Both the position numbers and the translations under genes were made by a program. Below, in pieces: positions 44,285 through 51,735 of a DNA stretch of 53,174 nt. The stretch spans positions 1 to 53,174 of the forward strand of contig CAIYAG010000241.1 in NCBI GenBank assembly GCA_903924075.1. Direction: 5' to 3'. The stretch is from an uncultured Bacteroidota bacterium. Lineage in GTDB: Bacteria > Bacteroidota > Bacteroidia > Chitinophagales > Chitinophagaceae. Numbering within the stretch: the stretch's first letter is position 1; every line of letters starts with the position of its first letter. A model generated the notes under the pieces. The model was given only the letters and a program-made list of their open reading frames with translations, was not told the DNA's origin and ran no database searches.

Positions 44285-46024
44285 ATGCGATTATTGACTT
44301 GTCTACTAATTGCATTGCTATTACATACTGCTAGCATTGCGCAAACAAAAACTTATTGTAACCCCATCAATATCGATTATGGCTATTGTCCCATCCCAAA
44401 TTTTGTGGAGCAGGGAAAGCATCGGGCAACAGCAGATCCTGTAATAACAGTATTCAAGGGAAATTATTATTTGTTCTCTACGAATCAGTGGGGCTATTGG
44501 TGGAGCCCCGATATGGTGAAATGGAATTTTATTCCACGAAAATTTTTGAAGCCATGGAATAAAGTATATGATGAATTATGTGCTCCTGCTACACTAGTAT
44601 TAGGTGATACACTATTAGTGATTGGTTCAACTTATGAAAAGAATTTTCCTTTATGGATGAGTACCAATCCTCAGAAAGACGAATGGAAAGAGGCCGTTGA
44701 TTCATTTCAGGTAGGTGCATGGGACCCCGGGTTTTTTCTGGATGATGATAATCGATTGTATATCTATTTTGGGTCGAGTAATTTATATCCTACATACGGA
44801 CAAGAAATTGATCGTCACACACTCCAACCGATTGGTGAAAGAAAAGAACTATTAAAATTGAATGATAAAATTCACGGATGGGAAAGATTTGGAGAGTATC
44901 ATGATAATACTTTCCTGAATCCATTTATTGAGGGTTCTTGGATGAACAAATACAATGGAAAATATTATTTACAATATGGCGCACCCGGTACAGAATTCAG
45001 TGGCTATGGTGATGGTGTATATACTGCAGATCATCCGCTCGGACCATTTACTTATCAATCTCACAATCCGTTTTCTTATAAACCCGGAGGCTTCGCCAAT
45101 GGTGCGGGGCATGGTGCAACCTATCAGGATCTATTCAAACAATGGTGGCATGTTTCTACGATCGTAGTATCAACAAAAAATAATTTTGAACGCAGAATTG
45201 GTATCTGGCCAGCACAGATTGATAAAGATGGGGTTCTTTCTACTAATACCGCTTATGGCGATTACCCACATTATATTCCAAATGCGAAGGCAGATCATAG
45301 TGCAAGTCAGTTTACAGGATGGATGCTCTTAAATTATAATAAACCGATTCGAGTTTCATCAACACTAGGTGGTTTCCATGCGAATCTTGCCAATGATGAA
45401 AATATAAAAACCTACTGGTGTGCGGCAACTGGGAATAAGGGAGAATGGATCGAATCTGATCTAGGTGCCATCAGCACAGTACATGCGATTCAAATTAATT
45501 ATGCGGATCAGGATGCAGAAACGATGGGCAAGGTTGCAGGGTTATACCATCAATATAAATTGTATGGTTCGAATGATGGAAAAAATTGGACCGTCTTAGT
45601 TGATAAAAGCAAGAATCAAACGGATGTGCCTCATGAGTATCTCAGTTTCGATAAGCCGATTGAAACAAGGTTTATCAAACTCGAAAATATACATATGCCA
45701 TCAGGCAAATTTGCAATTAGCGGGATCCGTGTTTTTGGAAAAGTAAAAGGATCGGTTCCAGATGCGGTGCAGCATTTTGTAGTTTTAAGAGGAGATACTG
45801 AGAGAAGGAATTCTTGGTTAAAATGGCAGGTGAATGATAAGGCAACTGGCTATATGATTTATACAGGAACGGCGCCAGATAAATTATATACGAGCATGAT
45901 GGTATTGGGTGCCAATGAATATTATTTCTCTTCGATGGAAAAAGACCAACCCTACTATTTTCAAATAGAACCCTTCAACGAAACTGGCATTGGAAAAAGA
46001 ACTGCTGTCATCAAAGTTGATTAA
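44285..46024 (+). CDS. Exported GH43-like glycoside hydrolase with discoidin and FN3-like domains
   Basis: A 579-residue exported enzyme. I chose the ATG at 44285, which starts a clean signal peptide (MRLLTCLLIALLLHTASIAQ); a TTG at 44255 is less likely. The catalytic five-bladed propeller spans about residues 25-340. It shows HRATADPVITVFKGNYYLFST near residue 47 with the first acidic residue, and AWDPGFFLDDDNRLYIYFGS near residue 145. Next comes an F5/8-type C (discoidin) carbohydrate-binding domain at about 350-485 (YNKPIRVSSTLGGFHANLAN, GEWIESDLG), then a C-terminal FN3-like module. GH43 enzymes usually release arabinose or xylose. It is co-directional with the penicillin-acylase gene. 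Confidence 0.87.
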   Translation: MRLLTCLLIALLLHTASIAQTKTYCNPINIDYGYCPIPNFVEQGKHRATADPVITVFKGNYYLFSTNQWGYWWSPDMVKWNFIPRKFLKPWNKVYDELCAPATLVLGDTLLVIGSTYEKNFPLWMSTNPQKDEWKEAVDSFQVGAWDPGFFLDDDNRLYIYFGSSNLYPTYGQEIDRHTLQPIGERKELLKLNDKIHGWERFGEYHDNTFLNPFIEGSWMNKYNGKYYLQYGAPGTEFSGYGDGVYTADHPLGPFTYQSHNPFSYKPGGFANGAGHGATYQDLFKQWWHVSTIVVSTKNNFERRIGIWPAQIDKDGVLSTNTAYGDYPHYIPNAKADHSASQFTGWMLLNYNKPIRVSSTLGGFHANLANDENIKTYWCAATGNKGEWIESDLGAISTVHAIQINYADQDAETMGKVAGLYHQYKLYGSNDGKNWTVLVDKSKNQTDVPHEYLSFDKPIETRFIKLENIHMPSGKFAISGIRVFGKVKGSVPDAVQHFVVLRGDTERRNSWLKWQVNDKATGYMIYTGTAPDKLYTSMMVLGANEYYFSSMEKDQPYYFQIEPFNETGIGKRTAVIKVD

Positions 46025-46032
46025 GCCATCCT

Positions 46033-46680
46033 TTAAATTTGATTTTCAATAATAAATTTCATCAAAGCACCAGGAGAATTCAGTTTTAGTTTTTGCATGA
46101 TATTTTTTCGATGCGTCTCAACTGTGTAAACACTTAGATGGAGGTTTTGAGCAATCTCCTGATTCGTCATTTCGTTTTTAATGAGCTGAATAATTTCCCT
46201 TTCTCTTTTAGTGAGATTGAACTGCGCTAAAAATTTATCGTTCACTAAAAATTCGCCAGGTGCAGGCTCTTCATGATGTGGCGTTGCAAAAACCGAACCC
46301 GAATTAACCATTTTAATGGTTTGGATCAATTCGTCTTGTTGACTACTTTTCAAAAGATACCCATTAGCTCCTTTTAGTTTAGCTTCTTTAATAATGGCAT
46401 CATCAAAATAACCTGATAGCATTACAATTTTAACCGATGGATAAGACTGTTTGATGTACTTGATTGTTTCAAGTCCATTCATCTTCGGCATATTAATATC
46501 TAATAATATTAAATCAGGATTAGTGGTAGGAAGCATTTCTAATACTTCTCTGCCATTATTGGCAATACCACAAAGTTCAAAATCAGGTTCTCTACGAAGC
46601 ATCATAGACAAACCCTCAATGAATAATGGATGGTCATCGGCCAGCATTATTCTAATTTTTACGTTTTCGGAGATTGGCAT
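46033..46680 (-). CDS. NarL/LuxR-family response regulator
   Basis: A 215-residue two-component regulator. The N-terminal receiver (residues about 8-125) has the acidic pair in LADDHPLF (Asp15-Asp16), phosphoacceptor Asp61 in LILLDINMPKMNG, and the Lys of YLLKSS near residue 114. The C-terminal LuxR-type helix-turn-helix (about 150-212) reads LTKREREIIQLIKNEMTNQE, then IAQNLHLSVYTVETHRKNIM, the standard DNA-contact helix. No histidine kinase is adjacent, so the sensor must be elsewhere. Its stop is 8 nt from the convergent GH43-like stop. Confidence 0.94.
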   Translation of the reverse strand: MPISENVKIRIMLADDHPLFIEGLSMMLRREPDFELCGIANNGREVLEMLPTTNPDLILLDINMPKMNGLETIKYIKQSYPSVKIVMLSGYFDDAIIKEAKLKGANGYLLKSSQQDELIQTIKMVNSGSVFATPHHEEPAPGEFLVNDKFLAQFNLTKREREIIQLIKNEMTNQEIAQNLHLSVYTVETHRKNIMQKLKLNSPGALMKFIIENQI

Positions 46681-47084
46681 TGTTTAACTGTGTTTCAGTT
46701 ACTCTTTAAATGTACAAACTACTTTGTATATAAAGATACGCACTTGGCAAGAGATTCAGTTTATTAAAAAAATATATGCGTAAAAGGGCTTTTTTACCCC
46801 AAATAAAAAGCTAAAAAGGGTTAAAAACCAGAAAAATACAAGGTTGTTAGTATTTCCACAGCGGATGCAGGATTTTAGTTTTGTTCTATCCTTTTGATCC
46901 GGCTATTGAAACTAACTCAAAGCAAAATTTTTAAAAATCGGCGGCTGTGATGTGGTATTACAACTACATTTTAAAGCTGCCTAGCCTTACAAAGCAGGCG
47001 GTTTTTAGTAAAGAAATTTGTGAAGATTTAGTAGCAAAATCAATAAAAAGCAGGCTTTTAAAAAACCCGCTAACACCCCTTAAC
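46681..47084 (+). other. 404-nt non-coding region before the DUF4114 surface-protein gene
   Basis: It separates the leftward regulator from the rightward surface-protein gene and is AT-rich. It holds one good -7 element (46876-46883), oligo-A/T runs, and two similar AAAGCAGGC stretches at about 47000 and 47048. An open frame from 46947 runs into the surface protein, but its first 46 residues look non-coding and precede the signal peptide. I see no RNA gene. Confidence 0.5.
46876..46883 (+). promoter_or_regulatory. -7 element before the DUF4114 surface-protein gene
   Basis: TAGTTTTG matches TAnnTTTG exactly. No TTTG lies at the expected 19-21 nt upstream, so it may need an activator. It would give a long 5' region of about 195 nt. 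Confidence 0.35.
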
Positions 47085-49583
47085 ATGAAAAAAAATCTAC
47101 TTAGACTCTTTATCCTGACTCTTTTAACTTTTGGGATATCAGCAGTAAACGCTCAGTTTCAATATGTTACATCGTATGACGGCGATGGTAGACCAACAAA
47201 ATTGGTCAGTCCTTCCGACGTGATCTCACCAAAAACTTTGGCAAATATTTTAGCCACTTTACCTGAATACAGGTCTATTCCGGTTTATAATCCACGACTT
47301 TTAGCTGATGGCCGTCCTGAAAATATCAGTTTATCTGCTGCTTCAGACGTTTGGGTGAGTTTTGTGTATGAAGGCGCTAATTTTAAAAATGCGATTGGGT
47401 ATTATACTTATCCTACCAATGCCCCTTTAAATGTAGCTCCAGCTTCAAGCGATATTCATATCTTTTTTGAAAACGCCAATATGGGCGGTTATGGCGGTGC
47501 CATGTCTGCAGGTGATAAGGTATATCTTGGAAAATTTCCTGCAAATACTACCATTGCGTTTGTATTAATTGCTGATGCATTTGATTATTCAAAAGCAATT
47601 GTTACTGAAGGCAAATACAAAATATTTTCAGATTCTCGTTTTAATCCTGAAACTGATGTTACAAAAAGAAAACATACAGTTACTTTATACGATACAGTTA
47701 CTTCGAAATTTTTAATTGGTTTTGAAGATACCCGTAGAGATCAAGGAAGCGATGAGGATTTTAATGATGTTGTTTTCTTTTCAACTGTAAATCCAGTTGA
47801 AAATGTAGAACATAGAGATAGTATCCCATGCTTAACACCAGATGGAAGTATTTCTTTTTCTGGAAATAGCGGTGGTTTAGAAAGTAAAAGTTTGGGTGAT
47901 GCAGTTTCTAGAAGAGTATTTAATAATGCGATCCATAGTACACAAGGTCCGATTGATTATAACAAATTAGCTAAGGTTCAGAACACTACCATTCGCAATG
48001 GCGCAATGGGTGTAAATGGCAATACAGCATTGAGCCTGGCTGATATCATGCCTTCAAAAATTTTAGATAGTGGTTATACTGCATATGTAAGTACTGCTGC
48101 AGATATCACTAGTATTACGAATGCAGTTGAAGTACGTTCGGTTGACTTTATCATCAACAACGAATGTAGGGCTGTAGCATTTGCTACCAAAACCCTGAAT
48201 CAAATGTATGATCATACTAAACCAATTTGCGACCGTTTAAAAGGTGCAGAATTATTAGGAATGGACAACTTCAGCTTGAACGGTTTGAATTTTGTTCGAT
48301 ATACATTATTGCAGCCAACAGGAAATATCGAATATTCTATTAGTTTTTCAGTAGGCAAAAAAGCAGGACGCAATAGTTTTAGTTTTCAATCAAATTGGTT
48401 GAACAAAGATTATATAGCAGAAGACACTTTATATAACTATCAGGTGTGGGCTGCAACGCCATATTATTCTATTGACATGACCCTTGATATCTTGAACAAG
48501 TTGAACAACATTATGCCAGTTCAAGCTTTGAACCAAGGAACTGCATTACCTAAAACATATATTGTTTCTGGTAAAAGAGAAGGAACGAACCTGAACTTTA
48601 ATATTAATAATACCACAACTGCAGCGAGTGGATATTTTCTGATCGAAGAAAAACAATCAGAAAAGTCAACTACTACAACTACCAAAACAGTACCAGTTTC
48701 TGTTTCAGCAAATGGCAAGACCAGTGCAACTGTTCCTGTAAGTGATTCTTATGAGGCAACCATTAGTTTGTACTTGAATAATAAATTACAAGATGTGGTG
48801 TTCATGGCTGATGGAAGTTGGAATATCGATTATAATAAGAATACAACTGTTATCAAATCATATAATGTAACCAACGATACCACTGTCAATGCCGTTTCAA
48901 AAGATGAGTTACCAGTATTTCGTAATGTAGCAGTTGAAGCTACCACCAGTGACTTTGTTACAGTTTACAAATTATTAAAAGGTGGTGGAGCAGAGCAAGA
49001 TCTAACAGCCTATAAAACATTGAAGTTTACTGCTAACGCTACTGGTGCAAATATGCGTATTACATTGATAAAAGCCGGTGTTACCAACTGGTCTGACCAA
49101 TACAGTTATTATTTACCAGTTTCATCTACATCAAAAGAATATACAATTAACCTGAGCGATTTTAAATCAGATACGAATAAGAATCCTTTTGTGGCAAATG
49201 ATATTACTGCTGTCTTCTTTGCTCTTGAAACAGGTAAAAACACTTCAACTGCGATTTCTGCTTCAATCAGTAAAACATCTTTCAGTAAATCATTAACCAC
49301 TAGTTCAAATACTATTGAAACTAAAGATGTGCAATTATATCCTAATCCATCAAAAGGAAGATTTGTTGCCAGCTTTAAAGCAGATAATGCAGGTAGCGTT
49401 ACCTTAAAAGTAACAGATGCTAATAGCGGAAGGTTAATGTTCAGCAAAGCAGTGAGCACTGTAAAAGGCGATAACAACGTACCAGTAGAATTAACTCAAT
49501 CAATCAACACTAACATATACATCCTCTCAATAGATGCAGAGGGTACAAAGTATTTACCTAAGAAACTAATAGTACAACAATAG
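47085..49583 (+). CDS. DUF4114-containing surface protein with type IX secretion signal
   Basis: An 832-residue exported protein. I chose the ATG at 47085, which begins a Sec signal (MKKNLLRLFILTLLTFG, cleavage after VNAQ). Residues about 60-220 form a DUF4114-type region ending in LIGFEDTRRDQGSDEDFNDV, an acidic putative calcium-binding motif. The middle is beta-rich and Thr/Ser/Asn-rich. The last 85 residues (VQLYPNPSKGRFVASF onward) are a type A C-terminal sorting domain, so it is probably carried over the outer membrane by the type IX system and anchored at the surface. It shares its N-terminal domain with the LruC protein at 51.7 kb. It may be an adhesin; no enzyme motif is seen. Confidence 0.85.
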   Translation: MKKNLLRLFILTLLTFGISAVNAQFQYVTSYDGDGRPTKLVSPSDVISPKTLANILATLPEYRSIPVYNPRLLADGRPENISLSAASDVWVSFVYEGANFKNAIGYYTYPTNAPLNVAPASSDIHIFFENANMGGYGGAMSAGDKVYLGKFPANTTIAFVLIADAFDYSKAIVTEGKYKIFSDSRFNPETDVTKRKHTVTLYDTVTSKFLIGFEDTRRDQGSDEDFNDVVFFSTVNPVENVEHRDSIPCLTPDGSISFSGNSGGLESKSLGDAVSRRVFNNAIHSTQGPIDYNKLAKVQNTTIRNGAMGVNGNTALSLADIMPSKILDSGYTAYVSTAADITSITNAVEVRSVDFIINNECRAVAFATKTLNQMYDHTKPICDRLKGAELLGMDNFSLNGLNFVRYTLLQPTGNIEYSISFSVGKKAGRNSFSFQSNWLNKDYIAEDTLYNYQVWAATPYYSIDMTLDILNKLNNIMPVQALNQGTALPKTYIVSGKREGTNLNFNINNTTTAASGYFLIEEKQSEKSTTTTTKTVPVSVSANGKTSATVPVSDSYEATISLYLNNKLQDVVFMADGSWNIDYNKNTTVIKSYNVTNDTTVNAVSKDELPVFRNVAVEATTSDFVTVYKLLKGGGAEQDLTAYKTLKFTANATGANMRITLIKAGVTNWSDQYSYYLPVSSTSKEYTINLSDFKSDTNKNPFVANDITAVFFALETGKNTSTAISASISKTSFSKSLTTSSNTIETKDVQLYPNPSKGRFVASFKADNAGSVTLKVTDANSGRLMFSKAVSTVKGDNNVPVELTQSINTNIYILSIDAEGTKYLPKKLIVQQ

Positions 49584-49618
49584 TCAAGATTTTTTTTATT
49601 TATGTTGGTGAAGGGTAG

Positions 49619-49645
49619 GCAGGAAGGGATTCCTGCCTTTTTTTG
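49619..49645 (+). terminator. Intrinsic terminator of the DUF4114 surface-protein gene
   Basis: GGCAGGAA (49619-49626) pairs perfectly with TTCCTGCC (49631-49638) around GGGA, followed by seven T. Confidence 0.9.
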
Positions 49646-49733
49646 TCCCTACCTTAACGGAGCATGTAAGTTTATTTGTTGCATTGAAGTAATGCTTATT
49701 TTTAAGAATTGTGAGGATGCAAAACATAAATAA

Positions 49734-50312
49734 ATGTCGAAAGATTCGTTTAAAATAACAGTACATATGGTAGCAAGTCTTGACGGCATTATTGCCAAAA
49801 AAGACAATAGTGTTTCCTGGTTTGAAACAACAGACAATTATGACAAAGGTGTATCGGGAGAGGATCCTGAAGCATTTTTAAAAACAATTGACTGTTATAT
49901 CATGGGAGCTCGTACCTATGAACATGCATTAGAACTATCAAAAACATACGGATGGGCATATGGAGAAACACCAACAATTGTTGTTACAAACAAAAAATTT
50001 CCAAATAACAAGTCAAATATTGAGTTTTACGCTGGAGATTTAAACCAACTTGTAACTGATCAGCTCAAACCAAAATATCAACATGTTTGGTTAGCAGGAG
50101 GTGCATCACTTGCCAAAGATTTCATTCGTTTAAAATTGGCAGATGAAATAAGGATATCCATTTTACCAATTATTTTGGGTGAAGGAACTGTTTTTTTAGA
50201 TCAGATTGGAGAAGAACAAAAATTACATTTAAAAGACGTTACTGCTTACAAAAACGGTATGGTTGAACTTTGTTATGAAATTATAAAAGACTTAGGAAAT
50301 TCCAGCAAGTAG
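49734..50312 (+). CDS. Dihydrofolate reductase-like (RibD C-terminal domain) protein
   Basis: A 192-residue cytosolic protein of the RibD_C/DHFR-like superfamily. The opening VHMVASLDGIIAKKDNSVSW (residues 11-30) is typical. MGARTYEHAL near residue 57 and VWLAGGASLAKDFIRLKLAD near 118 correspond to the NADP-binding segments, and ISILPIILGEGTVFL near 141 is also typical. Family members reduce pterin- or flavin-like substrates, but many are uncharacterised, and this should not be called FolA. It lies alone between two terminators. Confidence 0.87.
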   Translation: MSKDSFKITVHMVASLDGIIAKKDNSVSWFETTDNYDKGVSGEDPEAFLKTIDCYIMGARTYEHALELSKTYGWAYGETPTIVVTNKKFPNNKSNIEFYAGDLNQLVTDQLKPKYQHVWLAGGASLAKDFIRLKLADEIRISILPIILGEGTVFLDQIGEEQKLHLKDVTAYKNGMVELCYEIIKDLGNSSK

Positions 50313-50342
50313 AACTAGTCTGTTTCAAAACAGTTCTTTTTT
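50311..50342. terminator. Terminator after the DHFR-like gene, probably two-way
   Basis: AGAACT (50311-50316) pairs with AGTTCT (50332-50337), with an inner CTGTTT/AAACAG stem, followed by a T run. It overlaps the DHFR-like stop codon and lies just before the convergent exbD stop. Confidence 0.65.
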
Positions 50343-50844
50343 AATTTATTTTCATCATTGCCAATTCATTACCGCTAATATCTGCGATCGAATAACGTTT
50401 AACCTCATTAATTTTCATCTCATCAAGTACTTTTACAAGATCTCCGTAGTTTGAAATATCGGAAGGTTTTATGATCACAAAAAAGTCTTTATCTTTTGTA
50501 TTGGCCTTTTTTTTAAGAATCAGATCACGCATTACTTTTAGATTAGATTCTTTAAAGTTAGAAGCCGTTAACTGTCCCTCATAGTAATACATCAAACCAT
50601 TTGAAACTGGTATTAATGTTAAGGCTCCGCTTTCTTTCACAGACATTGGATCGCCTTTTTCGTCAGTTAAAAAAAGCCGCATTGCTTTTGGTTCGCTCAT
50701 AGAAGTAGTAAATATAAAAAATGTGATTAGTAAAAACCCTAGGTCTACCATTGGTGTCAGGTCTACTCGCGTAGAAAGCATATGACGCTTGGAGCTTATT
50801 GATCCACGGTTTTGCGCATTTGATTTGACATTTATTTCAGCCAT
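50341..50844 (-). CDS. ExbD/TolR-family biopolymer transport protein
   Basis: A 167-residue single-span inner-membrane protein that, with ExbB/TolQ, harnesses the proton gradient to energise TonB-dependent transport or outer-membrane upkeep. The basic cytoplasmic N-terminus leads into VDLTPMVDLGFLLITFFIFT (about residues 27-46), with the conserved membrane Asp33 in the proton path, then a periplasmic domain. It is alone: no exbB, tonB or second exbD is adjacent, so it may work with a distant complex. It diverges from the lipoprotein gene across 58-91 nt. Confidence 0.92.
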   Translation of the reverse strand: MAEINVKSNAQNRGSISSKRHMLSTRVDLTPMVDLGFLLITFFIFTTSMSEPKAMRLFLTDEKGDPMSVKESGALTLIPVSNGLMYYYEGQLTASNFKESNLKVMRDLILKKKANTKDKDFFVIIKPSDISNYGDLVKVLDEMKINEVKRYSIADISGNELAMMKIN

Positions 50845-50935
50845 ATAATTAGCTTTATTCTTAAGATGCGTTATTCAATAAAATCCACAAATAAAAAATC
50901 AAATGAGTAAATTACATAAACAAATTGTAAGATTT

Positions 50936-51652
50936 ATGAAACATATAACCCCCTTGATTTTTAGCGCCGTTCTATTTTGTTCATGTGGTACAAGCCGACC
51001 AATAGTAAACAGTTCTGATGCTGTTACAACCAATAATGATACAGTCATTACCCAGTCTTTATTCAACGACAAAGCTTCAACCGTTTCAGAAGAAAATATT
51101 CAGAAAATACTTAGCGGAACTTATAAACTGCCTGAGCAATTACGTGTAGCCATTGTGAGGCTTGAACCAACGGCACAGGTTAAACGCTATTATTGGAATT
51201 ATGCTAGTGATGAACAATACCTAAAAACGCAACAATCTTATTTAGATCAGTTCGCAGAAAAGTTTAAACAATCGCCTCGTGTAACAAAATTTTCCATTAT
51301 TCCAGATCTTCTAATTTCCAAGACACCAACTTTTACAAATATTAGAGAAGCAGCAGTTAGAATGCAGGCAGATATAGTTGTAATCTATACCATTTCTAGT
51401 GATCTATATTCTAAATACAAATTTTTCTCAAAGCCAGATATCAAAGCTTTCGCAACAACTCAATTGATTGTGTTAGATGTTAAGACAGGATTGATTCCAT
51501 TTTCAACGATCGTTACAAAAGATTATTTGTCGCAAAAGAAAAAAGAAGAGCTTGACAATGCAGAAGCAGCAACTCGTATTCAGAACGAAGCTGTTGTTTT
51601 AACCATTAATGAAATAGGTCAAAAAATTGCTGGCTTTCTTACTGATAAATAA
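50936..51652 (+). CDS. Predicted lipoprotein, CsgG/LpoB-like fold possible
   Basis: A 238-residue exported lipoprotein of unknown function. I chose the ATG at 50936 because MKHITPLIFSAVLFCSCG is a compact lipoprotein signal with its lipidated Cys near residue 17; an ATG at 50903 adds 11 residues. The mature part is an alpha/beta domain (VAIVRLEPTAQ near residue 82, MQADIVVIYTISSDL near 145, and LIVLDVKTGLIPFSTIV near 180), a pattern like CsgG or LpoB-type periplasmic domains. That comparison is by eye only. It ends in a helical tail rich in Lys/Glu. It is divergent from exbD. Confidence 0.75.
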   Translation: MKHITPLIFSAVLFCSCGTSRPIVNSSDAVTTNNDTVITQSLFNDKASTVSEENIQKILSGTYKLPEQLRVAIVRLEPTAQVKRYYWNYASDEQYLKTQQSYLDQFAEKFKQSPRVTKFSIIPDLLISKTPTFTNIREAAVRMQADIVVIYTISSDLYSKYKFFSKPDIKAFATTQLIVLDVKTGLIPFSTIVTKDYLSQKKKEELDNAEAATRIQNEAVVLTINEIGQKIAGFLTDK

Positions 51653-51669
51653 TGAACTGATATAAAAAC

Positions 51670-51700
51670 AAAAGAGACCAGTATTAACCGGTCTCTTTTT
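51670..51700. terminator. Bidirectional terminator between the lipoprotein and LruC genes
   Basis: AAAAGAGACC (51670-51679) and GGTCTCTTTT (51690-51699) form a 10-bp perfect stem around a 10-nt loop, with A and T runs on its outer sides. It serves both convergent genes. Confidence 0.88.
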
Positions 51701-51735
51701 AAACTAAACTAACGCTATACTATTGCTTACTCAAA

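Noticed and set aside
46947-47084. N-terminal extension of the DUF4114 surface protein
   Set aside because: It precedes a well-formed signal peptide at 47085 and would block export.
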